Below, one piece after another: positions 49,294 to 61,200 of a stretch of DNA of 64,000 nt. The stretch is from Nymphaea colorata (taxonomy: Eukaryota; Streptophyta; Magnoliopsida; Nymphaeales; Nymphaeaceae). How positions within the stretch are numbered: the first letter of the stretch is position 1; every line of letters begins with the position of its first letter. The stretch spans positions 28,987,934 through 29,051,933 of the forward strand of contig NC_045138.2 of the NCBI RefSeq assembly GCF_008831285.2, given 5' to 3'. A model generated the notes under the pieces. The model had not been told where the DNA came from. It worked only from the letters and a program-made list of their open reading frames with translations, and searched no databases. The translations under genes were made by a program, and so were the position numbers.

Positions 49294-50858
49294 ATGGATT
49301 CATTTGATTGCTCCCTCGAAATGGAGCCAAGGACCTTGAGATCTGTGCAATTGGATGTGGCAAGGGTGGGTGAGCCCTCTCTGTCTCTCTCTCTCTCTCT
49401 GCTTTATCAGTTTCTCTTCTTGTTTCCTCTAGTGAAGGAAACCACCGAGTTTTTAGGAACATGTTGGTCCTGCTAACTTGTAAGATGCGTTTTTGCCACT
49501 GTTTCTCGCTGTCCCTAAGTTTGAGCAATGTTGGTCATAAAATGTTCTGTATCACTAGATAAATTCATGCTTGGCTAGGCTACTTCAAGATTAGTAATCC
49601 AACTGGCCGCATTAGTATGTTTCTTGTCTGTGTCTGTCATGGTTCAATCATATAAAATAGATATAAATGATAAATCTAATGGAGCTCATTTGCGTGTCTT
49701 TAGTCATGTTCAATGACAAATTAAACAGCCGTTTTCGACATAATCATGTGACAGCAATTCAAGCTCCACCTGTATATCTTTTTGTTGTACCTGATAATAA
49801 TTGGTAGTTCGCGACGATATGTGTATGATTGGAAGATCAGCTGCGTTAATATATGAATTATTTGCTAAGGATGACCAATATATGAAATATAGCCTAAGAA
49901 TTATGTCTCTTAATGGCAAAGTGCATGCATGATTTTATGATCTTGCGGGTGCTGAAAATTCTCCACTTGAGTTGTCAATGGAAGACTAACGCTGTTGATC
50001 GCCATGATTGGAACCATAGTGATATGCATTTTAGTGAGACATAAATTTAAAGAATCTCTATGGTCTTTTTGAGTTGGTGATTGCATGCCTCATAAACGGA
50101 AAGCCAAACGACTATTTTTCTTCTACCAGAGAATAACTTCTTCCTGAATGTAAAACCCATGCAGGAACAAGCAGCAAACGTCCTCAAGAGGGAGACACCT
50201 GAAGACGCAACGAAAATCTTCACTAAGGTAGTCAAGCTTCGCCCAACTTGGGAGATTTTTAAACTGTTTGGTTTTAATTGCAAAAAGAAAACCAGTAGAG
50301 TATGAGTCCTTCGAAAAGGTGCTGAAACGATGAACGGAATCTTCTGTTACTTTTGCCTGAAACTCACGTTCAAGGAAGAAAAGGTCTTACTCATCTCTCC
50401 CTCTACCTACTACACAATGACAGCTTCTTCTTGAAATGTTTGGTTGCCTGAGCCTCTGCCTACTCGGAGGGAGAGCAACCTTGGTCACTGATTCGCTCCA
50501 TTTGTGGGATTCGAACTGTCCCTTCAACTTGGTGATGTTTCTTCTAGTGTCTGTCAAATGGGTTAAGTCCTTGCAATCTTGGGAATTCTGTCTAAGTCTC
50601 TTGGGTGATGACAAAACCGTACTCACAATATTCAAATCTGCTAGCACCAACCAACTGTTAAAACTCTTTATGGAAATTGGCGTGCAGGGAATGAAGCCAG
50701 TGGAGGACATGGGAAGGGAAGAAATGCTGGGACAATTGATCCAGAGCGTAGAAGGGAATACCAATGTACCCTGCGAGTTGTATGCTTCGATTGGTGATGG
50801 TGGAGAAGGAATCCTTGAGAAAATCCACATTGAAGAACCCCTTACTGCTCCGTTCTGA
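49294..50858 (+). CDS. Small three-exon gene, unrecognised 101-residue plant protein
   Basis: Exons 49294-49365 (24 codons, AGG|GTGGGT), 50165-50227 (21 codons, between CATGCAG and GTAGTC) and 50688-50858 (after GCGTGCAG, ends TGA) join in phase 0 to 101 residues. The protein runs MDSFDCSLEMEPRTL, then LDVAREQAANVLKRETPEDATKIF, then TKGMKPVEDMGREEMLG and an acidic tail ending EEPLTAPF. The helical middle, the repeated Glu/Asp and the absence of a signal peptide or membrane segment suggest a small soluble protein. The layout (acidic opening, VAREQA helix, ATKIFTKGMKPV) resembles a small plant-specific family I half remember, but I cannot name a function. The first ATG of the transcript, three good junctions and a TATA box upstream support it. 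It is not visible as one ORF. The longer antisense frame at 50387-50923 is rejected. Confidence 0.6.
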
Positions 50859-51293
50859 GATTCCCCTACCTTCGAAGATTTGTGAAGTCTAGACGACACG
50901 GTAGATGTAAAGCTCCTGTTCATAGCATGAGATTTGCTTACAGTTTAGATGTCAGAATTGGTACATGTAAGAGTTTGTGTTGCCACAGTATAAAGGTTTT
51001 AGTCTTTCAGATTGAATGATGAGCAACGTAGGTCCGGAATTTTGTTTCCCTATCGGAAGTATAATCAGTATGCTAAGTATTCTAGTCGTGAAATAAGCAC
51101 CTCCCTCTGTTATGCACCAATTTTTCTTCTGTATTGCAATGATGAGACTTAAAAATCTGTTCTTCTTTTGGAGAAAGTCATGCATGTTTTTGTTTGGTTT
51201 GAAAATAAAAAACATAAGGTCCTTTGTTGGACCATCCAACGATTTGGTTGGCACCTAAGACTTTTGCAAATGAAGTTATATTTTCACTGTATC

Positions 51294-51395
51294 AAAAGCT
51301 TCAATTTCGTTGCACAGGGAAGGTGACTGAACTTAATACTATATAAAAGCTTCAATTTCGTTGCACAGCGAAGATCACTGAACTTAATATTATAT
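51294..51395. repeat. 51-bp tandem duplication
   Basis: AAAAGCTTCAATTTCGTTGC begins at 51294 and again at 51345. The two 51-bp copies differ at only a few positions (GGGAAGGTGAC against GCGAAGATCAC), and the first bases of a third copy follow. Confidence 0.92.
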
Positions 51396-51825
51396 AAAAG
51401 CATACTAAAAACATCTACATGGCTAGTTCAGGCTTTCATGCATAGAAATATAGCCGCTATATTTAATTTGTAAAGATGAACAAGATAAGACACCAATGAC
51501 TTTCAGTGTATAAAAATTTGGTACTTTACGCAATCCTGATTTTATTAAGAATAAAAATCATTGGATAGAGCATAATTTTGACAAAGATAACCTGTTACCG
51601 TCTGATCTCGTGCGTTTATTTTAGCCAAACTAAATTATAACAACAGCAATTTCAACAATCTAAATTGTTTTTCTTGTTCTATTTTTCAAGCAAAAGTTTA
51701 TTGTAGAACATTCAATATTGAAGATAGCGATGAACTTAGTCTTCAATGTGCTTGCATTCGTATAATCAGCATTTTGTTTTCCATATAAGACATATGAATG
51801 TAAAGCCCCTAGTTATCGATGTCGA

Positions 51826-52113
51826 CATGCTGGCTACCCGGCCCAATGAGGCTTGGGCGAGGGCCCAAAAAAACCAGCTCCGGCAGGCTTGGGTCGGCTC
51901 GATAAAATTTTAATATTATTTTTATTTTATTAATAATATATATTTCATTATTAAAAATATTTCTTATATTAAAAAAAAATTATACTTTAAAAAATATTTT
52001 TTTATTTTAACTGAGCTAGGCCGAGCTCAGGTTTTGAGCATGGGGTGGGGCCTGGGCTTGGGTTTGGTACATTGGGCGGGCCCGACCTGATGCCCAGGGC
52101 CTAGCTGGCTAGT
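51826..52113. mobile_element. AT-core element with GC-rich, partly inverted ends
   Basis: The left end CTGGCTACCCGGCCCAATG and right end GCCCAGGGCCTAGCTGGCTAG are GC-rich and partly complementary. They bracket a very AT-rich core (about 51905-52010). GGGCTTGGG-type words occur at both sides. No ORF. It resembles a non-autonomous DNA element, but the ends are imperfect and no target duplication is evident. Confidence 0.35.
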
Positions 52114-52260
52114 TTGTTTACTGGCTTGTATGAATCCAAGCGTACCTATGAATAAGAAAAAGTCAAAACTCATGTATATGAGTGAATAATGACTGCGGTT
52201 ATCTAGACCTAGCCATCTAACTCATCCATGCACATGGATCATTAAAAGAAAAAAAAATGA

Positions 52261-52670
52261 GAAAAAGTATAAACTAATATTAGAAGATAAAAATGTCCAT
52301 CACTTTTTCTCTTTATTTTTTTCTTAACCATTCGTCATGTTTGATCGGACGGTACAAATTAAACGATTAGATGACTCTAAAAAGCTAAAATCACCATTTA
52401 ATTTTCGAGTGAGTAAATGATGAGCCCAACTATCTAAAGTCACCAAGCCATAACCAAGGTAGTTCATTTAAAGCAATGGATGGTTGAAAAAAAAAAAGTA
52501 AACTAATCTTAAAAGATGAAAACACCCATCACATTGTTCTTTTAATTTTTTTTTTAACTGTTCATCATGTTGGATTAATTTTTTTTTAACTGTTCATCAT
52601 GTTGGATCAAACAATACAGATACTGATTAGATGGTTGGATAACTCTAAAAGACTAGAGTCGTCATCCAAT
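52261..52670. repeat. Diverged tandem duplication of a roughly 200-bp unit
   Basis: Two related units run in order: AAACTAATATTAGAAGATAAAA ... ATCACTTTTTC ... TCGTCATGTTTGATCGGAC ... TAGATGACTCTAAAAAGCTA, and again AAACTAATCTTAAAAGATGAAA ... CATCACATTGTTC ... TTCATCATGTTGGATC ... TTGGATAACTCTAAAAGACTA. The second unit carries an extra direct copy of about 33 bp (TTTAACTGTTCATCATGTTG twice). Confidence 0.75.
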
Positions 52671-52967
52671 TTTTTATATCTCGTTTATTTTCTTATATCT
52701 CCGTTAGTGCTGTTGGTCTACATTAATCATGCGCGTTGAAGAATCAAGCAAGAGATGCTAGAAGGATGAGCAAGTTCGGGCTTGATTTGGCGTTAAAGTG
52801 AACGTGGCGAAGTTGAACGTGGACCTCATAAAAACTTCGAGCATCAACACACGCTCCCTGACCCTCATATCAAGGTAACCCAAGCTCCATAACCATTTAA
52901 GTTACGTTTTCGCTTTCAACAAAAATAGGCTGCGCAAGCCAAGCCAAAAGAAAGCAGTTGAAGGAAC

Positions 52968-52969
<2 letters not shown>

Positions 52970-53002
<33 letters not shown>
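52970..53002. repeat. (GA)n microsatellite
   Basis: A pure GA run of about 32 bp following GAAGGAACTG. Confidence 0.97.
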
Positions 53003-53004
<2 letters not shown>

Positions 53005-53631
53005 ATGCAAGCCCATCAAAAATTATTGGTGTGATTTCATAAATTAATTCAAATCATTTTTTATTTCACTAGGTATATGAAAAAAAATTTGTTAATCATA
53101 TAATCTAACTTCACCGCTACCAAATGTATTCGATCAGAAGACCTTTTATCCTCGTTTAACATCTGTAGTCTCCTATGTTGATCAGTTGACACGCGAACCG
53201 ACTCCTCATTGATGGAGTATCACCTCCAAGGTTTGCTATCATCTTCATCTTCATAGAGTACTTTTCCTTGCTTTTATAAGTTTATCAGAATCCTTCCTCC
53301 TAGCCATTCCGACAATGAAATTGTCCAATGTCGATAAACTAAAAAAAGAGGAGCTTTGCTCTCATCTACTGCAAAAAAGGCAGCAGTCAAATAACTCCGC
53401 GTGATCATACAATATCTGAATCATCCTCGCTGAAATTCACCTAACGAGTAAACAGATGACGTTCAAACGCGAACAAAGTTCGCTCCCTGTACCTCGTTCC
53501 AGTAGGTTGGAATTGCCTTAGGAACATGTTTACTCAATGCAACTCCAAAGTGGATTAGCAGCCAAGACAGTTGGCTGCATAACCCCTCCGCATATAGAAA
53601 GATCCAACCACTCGTCCCATTGAACAACATA

Positions 53632-56478
53632 TCACCAGTAATCCCCGCAAGAACATATGCCATCAATGAAATGATGGAATCGATTGGTGTCTCGGATTAG
53701 TATTTCTCGCGCCGCAATTCTAGATATATATTTTGCAGCAGCATGGCAATCACCGCAGACTCTCAGGTTCTTGAAAATCCTAACTGGTACTGGGTGTGTT
53801 GTAGAAATCAATCCAAATGCAATAGCCAATTTTTCACTGTGATGAAGAAGGCATTGTTCTTTGGACTCATCATCAACATCATGGAGCACAAAGCTTAAAT
53901 CAGGTATGTAACCAGCCATCTTCATTTGTGGCATCAGCATGTCCAACTTGTCATATATCTCCTCCTTAAGAGGATGAAACTTGTCATCCGCCACAAATAC
54001 ATGAACCTTGTCTCTGACCTTTATCCAACTGCATCATGGCTCTTTCTCAAGATCCATTTCTTTCATCGAAGCTCTTATTCTTGTCACATCATCCCATCGA
54101 TCCCTTGATGCATACATATTTGACGAAAGCACGTAAGTTGAAGGTTCAAATGGGTCCAATAGTAGACATTGATCAGCTGCACGACTGCCAACAACTGTAT
54201 CCTTGTGGAGCCTGCAAGCAGAAAGGAGAGAACGCCAGATCAAAGCTTCAAATGCAAAGGGACAATTCTTGAGAAATATCTCTGCTTCATTTAGATGGCC
54301 AGCACGACCAAGAAGGTCAACCATACATGTGTAATGCTCGATTGTTAGTGAAATCCTATGGTTGGAGACCACCATGTCAAAGTATTCACGTCCTTTTTCA
54401 ACCAGACCAGCATGACTGCATGCAAAAAGTACACCAATGAGGGTGATGGATGTTGGTATTATGCCAAGTTTTTGCATCTCTTCAAATAGATACAGAGCTT
54501 GCTCGCTATGGCCATGTTGAGCAAAACACATTATCATAGAATTCCACGAAACAACATTCTTTTCAGGCATAGTTTTGAAGACCCTGTATGCATCTTCCAA
54601 TCTACCACACTTCGAATACATATCAATAAGAGCACTTCCAACATATACAGATGATTCGAGACCGGATTTTACCACATGTACATGGATTTGTTTCCCCTGT
54701 TCCAATACTGCACAACTAGCTGATGCCTTTAAGATACTGCTGCATGAGAACTCATCAAAGTTTTTGAACACTCTATGCATTTCACGGAAATACAGGACTG
54801 CACTGTCCTCCCCACCGTTGTGCACAAATGCTGATATAATTGCAGCCCAGGAAATAGAATTGGGGACACCAATACATTGAAAGGCCCTTGATGCATCATC
54901 TACCAACCCACATTTCGAGTACAAATCCAGCAAAACGTTGCCAACTGACACATTAGAATCTAAACCAATCTTAATGGAATGAGCATGAAGTTCACTACCT
55001 TCAGCCAATGCTTTCGACATAGAACATGAAGAAAGGAGGCCAGTGAATGTATAGGGGTCTGGCCTTATTGGAATCTTTTGCATTTGACAGTAAAGATTCA
55101 GGGTGTCTTTATACTCCCCTGCAAGACTGTATCCAGTTATGAGAGCATTCCATGAGACCAAATTCCTGTACGGCATCTCTGTATATACTTTCTCTGCATC
55201 CTCCACTAGCAAAGACTTTGCATATGCATCCACAAGAGCTGTGCCTATATAAACATCTGAAAGAAACCCACTCTTGATCACTAGTGGATGTAAACAGTTG
55301 CATAGTACACCATCTTCCAGAATGGCCACTGCCTTCAGAATGCTCACGTATGTTATGTTGTTAGGAATAAAACCTTCAAGGACCATTTGGCAGTAGAGTT
55401 CAATTGCTTCTTCACCAACACCATTCTGTACGTAGCCACTGATCATGGTGTTCCAAGCCACAATATCTCTATTGGCAATGTTATCAAAAGCTCGACGGGC
55501 CTCCTGCAAATTCCCACATCAAACACATCCAGATCAAAACCCATCTTCATTATGCAAGCGTGCACACTACTACCAAATTTTACGCAACCCAGACCAGCAC
55601 AAGCCTTCTGGACTGTAGCAAAACTATAATTATTGGGTTGAACATCCCCAACCAACATTACTAAAAATAGCTCAATTGCTTCTCTGCTAAACCCGCTCTG
55701 CACATATGCAGCAATCATCGAGTTCCAAGCAACTACATCCCTCACAGGCATCTTGGTGAACACCTCCATTGCACTATCCACGCAACCTAAGCCCGCATAC
55801 ATGCCAATCAAGCTGCTCAAAACAAAGACATCACTGTAAAAGCCACACTTCACAACAAGGCCTTGCAATCCTCTCCCCAACCCCCCCTTGCTCAGTTCAG
55901 AACATATAGTAATCACAGTAGCAAAAGTATTCGCATTGGGTTGAACTCCTTCCTTCCTCATCAATCCGAAGTACCTCAAACCTTCCCCTTTTCGACCTTC
56001 TCCACCAAACGCAGAAATCATGGCCGTCCACAACACAACACTTCGTTCAGGCATTCTGCCAAACACGTCGAGGGTGTCTCCGAGACCACCACATTTGCTG
56101 TACATGCTGATTAGCGTGTTCCTCAGGAACAAATCCAGATTCACTGCATTTCTCATCAGGCAGGAATGGATCGACCTGCCTTCCTGGAGAGCATTGGCGC
56201 TAATGCATCTCCTCAAGATTCGAAGGCACGTTTCGTAATTGGGCCTAATCCCTTGCTTAGCAAGCTGGTCCAATACTTTCGTCACTTTTTTCATATCACC
56301 CTTCTTGCACAGCCGATGCAGATCATCGATGGTGGCCTTCCTAGCCCTGAACCTGAGCTCCCAGGGTGGAAATGAAAAGGAAAAACCATCTGGGTTGCGG
56401 CCATTTCGACGGAAAAAATCCCTCTTCTTCACGAAACCGGCTAATCAGGACGGTTTGAGCATTTAACAAGGCTCGCAT
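53632..56478 (-). pseudogene. PPR protein of the DYW class, disrupted in three places
   Basis: Minus-strand frames in order encode one PLS-PPR protein. The N part holds HRLCKKGDMKKVTKVLDQLA, YETCLRILRRCISANALQEG and further motifs. The middle (55509-54034) has about ten motifs and the E region. The C part (to 53632) is a complete DYW domain with HSEK, CGDCH and HHFIDGICSCGDYW intact. Breaks: (1) the only ATG suited to the N terminus (56478) is one base out of frame at about 56433. (2) At about 55522, DVF runs into CGNLQEARR, missing roughly 11 residues that every PPR motif has there, a deletion of about 31 nt that shifts the frame. (3) TGA 54036-54034 stands where EKEPG(C)SWI expects Gly. DYW domains carry the cytidine deaminase used in organellar C-to-U editing. 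With three lesions I call it a pseudogene; assembly error is the alternative. There is no intron signal that would repair it. Confidence 0.85.
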
Positions 56479-58217
56479 GAGTGATGGGGAGGGTTCAGAT
56501 TTCAAATTACGGCTTATAGAGAACGAGATACAGAAGGCAGAGAAGCAAAGAAAAAGGAAACGAGGCTTTAACTTTTTAAGCAACTGAAATATGAATCCTC
56601 CTCGAGTCTTAGTTCAATTTTTTGAAACTGTTTGAACAACCGACTGTCTGGAGCGTGACGATGGTGCGGACAGAGTGGGAGGTAGTCTTCTTCGTCGTAT
56701 TTCTCCAAGTCCATTCCAGTCTTCAGTTCTCATCCGTACTCTCAACCAGGCAGGCCATGGCGTAGTCAGCTCCTTGAAGGTATCCACTTCCTAAAATTGT
56801 ATATGGCAAAGCAAGTGGTGTGAAATAATATTCTGATGTTAGCACTGATCTACTGCATATATGAAGCTTGCTATTATTTTATAGAAGGATTACAAGTAAC
56901 GTGGTGACGACTTATGATGATGTTTAAGTTGATTCTGCGTTACATTCGCGAATTACTTTCCATGCAAATAAGAGATTTTTTTGGGTAAGCTGAAGGATAA
57001 TTCCATTGATGAAATGAAAGCGAAGCCCTCTTTCCCTTTGCTCTCCAAGGTCTAGGGCGGTATATGCGAGGAGACAACTTGTGTTCATCTTGACACTGCA
57101 GTGGTATAACCAGCCCAACCAGCTAAACTGGGCATGCATCAAAGTGATTAAAAATAAAGTTTTTTGGAAAAAGAATTGAGAAGTTTCACATATAAAATAA
57201 CAACCTTACTTTGGTGACTCATAAAATTTAAATACGTATCTGCTTGGTAAGTTTGTTGTCTAAGCAAAAGCTGTAAGAGCCTCAAACCCCAATGTGAATC
57301 ACCGTAGAAATGCATGAGTTCTCTTTCTGCAAAGTTTGTAATAATGACAGAAAAAAATGAGGTGAATGAAAAAGCCAAAGTCAGAAATTTGTACTTTTGT
57401 AACGAGAAAGGGCAGAAAGGCCTTGAACCTAAAATTGAACTGCTATTGACTGAACCGATTGACGGCCATGTTTATCAACCCCCAACCTGTTTGAGATAAT
57501 GAAAAGTACGAGAAATTGAAATATCCGGCTCTATCTAGAAAAACCAAGTTTGTCAATAGAAAAATATAAAAAGAGGCTTCAAGCGGCGTGGGATAAAGGT
57601 ATGTAATAATTTGATTTGGGTGCTTAGCGATCATTGCTGATGTTAATACTTTTAGGGGGCGTTTGCTCAAACATTTTAAAAAAATAATTTTAAACATTCG
57701 TAGGATGATTTTGTCTTTTCATGTAAAACATGGGAAGGTTTCAGTAACTTGACCCCGTTGGCAACCCGAACACCAACGGGGGCTTCCCATAAAATTCTTT
57801 CCCCTATTTCAAAAAACCAAAAAGAAGGAAATTTTTGGGGGGAAACTCTAAGAACCCTAATCTTTCCAACCAGTTCCCCCCAGTAAATCTTCTTCGTTCT
57901 AGATCGCCTCCCTCGATCTGCCATGCGATTTTCGTGATACTATAGAGAGAAAACCATCGGATAATCCCCGGAAAGTTTTGCTTTTGGTGCAGCTTCTTGA
58001 TTCTTCAAGGTTTTGAGCCCAAAAGGAACAAAAAAAAAAAGTTCGGTTTCCGGGGATTTATTTATTGTTTCTTGTTATTTTTCATTCAAGTGAAGTTTTG
58101 GACACCGCGTCTGATCAGTGCGGTGCTTTTTAGTTCAAAACCGCAGAAAAGCAAGATCATTGTTCTGGGGTTTTTCCAGGTTTTTGCTGCTTTGGTGTTT
58201 TATCTTCGTGATCGGAG
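56479..58217. other. Divergent promoter region between the PPR remnant and NUP35
   Basis: The PPR remnant and NUP35 are transcribed away from each other. The last 300 bp hold the NUP35 leader, with a pyrimidine-rich tract and (A)n at about 58030. No coding exon was found; the minus ORF at 57924-57676 lies over the promoter and has no family features. Confidence 0.5.
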
Positions 58218-61200
58218 ATGAGTACGCAGTTTCAGAAAAGCCCCAAGACTGGACGGCAGTCCTTGCTTTTCAGGGATCTAGCATCGCCCGTCTGCCAGAA
58301 AGGGAAATTCTCGACCCCTGGCCAGGCAGCCGCGGTATCTGCTCTGTGGAGGGAGAATTTCGGGGGTGCAGACCCTCCGCCGCCTCCGATTTATACTTTG
58401 GAAGATCGAGTCGACTTCTCGCCGGAGGCTGGAGTCGGAGACTACCCTACGTCCCCTGATTTCAAATCGGAGATGAGAACCCCTTCGAGGGATTCGATGA
58501 CTCCGTTGAAAGGGAAATTGAGCTTCGGTGCGTCGACAGATGTCACACCTCCTCAGGGGCTTTCGGCGTCTCATAGCCCCGGTAGCTCGAGCTGGTGGTC
58601 ACATGGGAAGGGCATTGCAAATGGTGAGGAGCAGAGGAAAGGATCACCGGTGGATGGAATCGTCCAGCACCCGGAGACAAGTACGGGCCTGCTTATGCTG
58701 CCGCCACCCAGAGAGGTTGCTAGGCCAGAGGTGCAGAGAAATAGCTTGCCTTCTGGTAGCTTGGATGAAGAAGAATGGGTTACAGTTTACGGGTATCTTC
58801 TGTATCGATTTTTAGTTTAGAAGATGGGGTTTTCACATTTAAATTTCTTATAGCCATTTTATACAGAACCCAAAGTTCATCACAATCCCCACCGTTGTGG
58901 AGTTTGAGAATAGCATAATAGTTATTTTCTCATGCTTTCAGTTCATACTGGCCTCTCCGTTCAACATTAGGGGTTGTTTTTATTTTAGTTCTGCAATTGA
59001 TGATAGGGATTAATTGCTCACCATTCGGTATTTGGATCATGGACTTGACTAGCCATAGCGATGGAATCTCTATAGTGCTCTTTTCAGGCTATTCGGAGTA
59101 GCACAATATTTGGTGGACATTGCAGTCTACACTTCCGTTGCTTTGTCCTTCACACTCTTCTTAATGTTTCACCTTTTGCATGAGCCCGTAGGTTGATTTA
59201 TTTCATTTTTTTCATGTAAATCTTGCTATGGTTATTATGTTAAATAAGTAGAGATTGGCATGTCGGCGCAGCATGTATTTATTCCTGGCTGGAAATTTCA
59301 GAATAGATTTACCATTAAATGTTTGAGTTCTTGCTGGAGGCTTGCATTTAATCAAGTGACTAGTTGACCATTTTAGTTACTGCAGAAGTTTATTACTTTA
59401 AATGTTGGATCTTGTTCGAAATGATCCGGTGAATTCATGAAAACTGAAATATACTGATCTTTTCTTGCTTCATTGTGAACTTAAATTAGATCTGAGGGCA
59501 TATTTGTTGTCTTTTGTAACCTGAAAGTATCATGTGATGTCGTTCAATCTCTTTTGGAATCTCAAAGAAGTCAAGAACCATGTAGTGTTTTCACTTCTCT
59601 TGTTGGTTCTGTCTTGCTTTACCTTAATCTCATACAAAATCCAATGTTTTATTAAATAAAATAAGTGGGGAGGGAAAGATATGAAAGGAAAAAAAAGTGA
59701 AAAAAAAAAAGAGAAAAGAAGAACGGATGGGGTCAGCAGCACCCGATTCGGTTTGACCGAGTCGGGTGCCATGTTGGGCCGCAGTGCACCCGCATCGGTG
59801 CGGGTGCGTCACATAGTTGGCGCACCCGTGTGACTTAGCTTGGAGGCTGAACCTCAGCAATAAGCAGATAGAAACCACCAATTCACATCATGAAAAGGGA
59901 AAAAGAAATGAAAATTGTAATAAACAAGCTTGATTCAATGCGTTGTATATGACTATATGCCAGCTCTGTATTCCTTCTGACTTGGGGGTTCATAGTGAAA
60001 ATTATCCTAAATAGAAGGTGAAGCATGATGCATCCTGTCACCTTTTTGTCTCTTGTAAGAACAAGTTGTTGCTAGGATGTAAATGGTTTGATGTGGATGT
60101 GTGTGAATATGTTGTATAACGGATCATATTGAATTTGGTACAGCTGAAAAAAAAATCATCTCCTGCAACCATAACCTAACCATTTATATCGTTAATTGTT
60201 TCATAGTGGTATGGAGCTTTCCAAACTAACCAATTCATCACAGAACTAGATAGACGAATTTTTTGTGTATCTTGCCTATAAATGATGATGGACTATAATG
60301 ATCATGTTGTCATGTTGTCTTTTGATATATTAGCTTTGTTATTTTCCTACTTGTCTTTTCTGCAGTGATGCTTTGTGGATAGTTAAATACTTCATGGATA
60401 TATTATTGACTGACCCTGGGTTAATGCATATGTTTTTGTTTTGATCATTCTGTATATTTAGCATATTATACATGTTAGTGTATTGATCAAAATTTTGACA
60501 TCCTCAGGTTTGGTCCAGGGGACACCAATCTAGTATTAAGGGAGTTTGAAAAATGTGGTATTATATTGAAGCATATCCCTGGTCCAAGAGATGCAAACTG
60601 GATGCACATTTTATATCAGGTATTTTTCTCTTCTATTCGATGATAACACCTAATTTCATGCTCCAGCCCCTTGTATTCTCAAGGTTTCTGGAGGCATAAG
60701 GCTTCATAAGCCACTCCCAAGTAGGAATGAGGTCCTACCCAAGATTACACATTTGAACCATTTCTACTGTCAAATCAAAAACGGTCTAGAAAGGTCTTGA
60801 AAAGAATGTTTATGGAATATGACTATATAAGGAACAAGAAGATATGTTTTTCTTTCTAAGTAAATAGAAATGGCATGGGTTAAAATTGCTATCTCCAGAT
60901 CTTGTCAGTGTACTTAGAGCCTGGAAACTCCTTGTGTGCCTTGTAGCATTCCCATCTTTCATATGTTATGTGGATCAAACCCTTGACGTTGTTAAACTTA
61001 AGATATATACTGGCAACTTGTCTATGGGTGCTAAATAGTTGTGGCGTTAAAACTTCATAGTATTTATGAATAAGTTAATAAAACCTTAATGTAATTACAA
61101 TGACAAAAGTTCTAAGTGCGCAAACATCATGTAATATTGTAATGGTTATTTTGATAATTGTATTGGTCAGTTAATTGGTTGATTTAATTTAAAGTGATTT

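Larger units (their letters stand above)
50859..53631. other. Intergenic, repeat debris, no gene seen
   Basis: AT-rich sequence between the small gene and the PPR remnant. It carries two tandem duplications, a GC-ended AT-core element and a GA microsatellite, all listed. I see no exon. Confidence 0.55.

Noticed and set aside
50387-50923. 178-codon minus ORF across the third exon of the small gene
   Set aside because: No family motif. The opposite strand has three in-phase exons with good splice sites that explain the open frame.
55500-55530. Possible intron explaining the PPR-DYW frame break
   Set aside because: The gap region is only about 20 nt, lacks a donor, and the expected residues of the PPR motif are physically absent, so it is a deletion.
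57676-57924. 82-codon minus ORF starting MADRGRRSRTKK upstream of NUP35
   Set aside because: Lies in the promoter and leader of NUP35, has no splice partner and no recognisable family. A small divergent gene is possible but unsupported.
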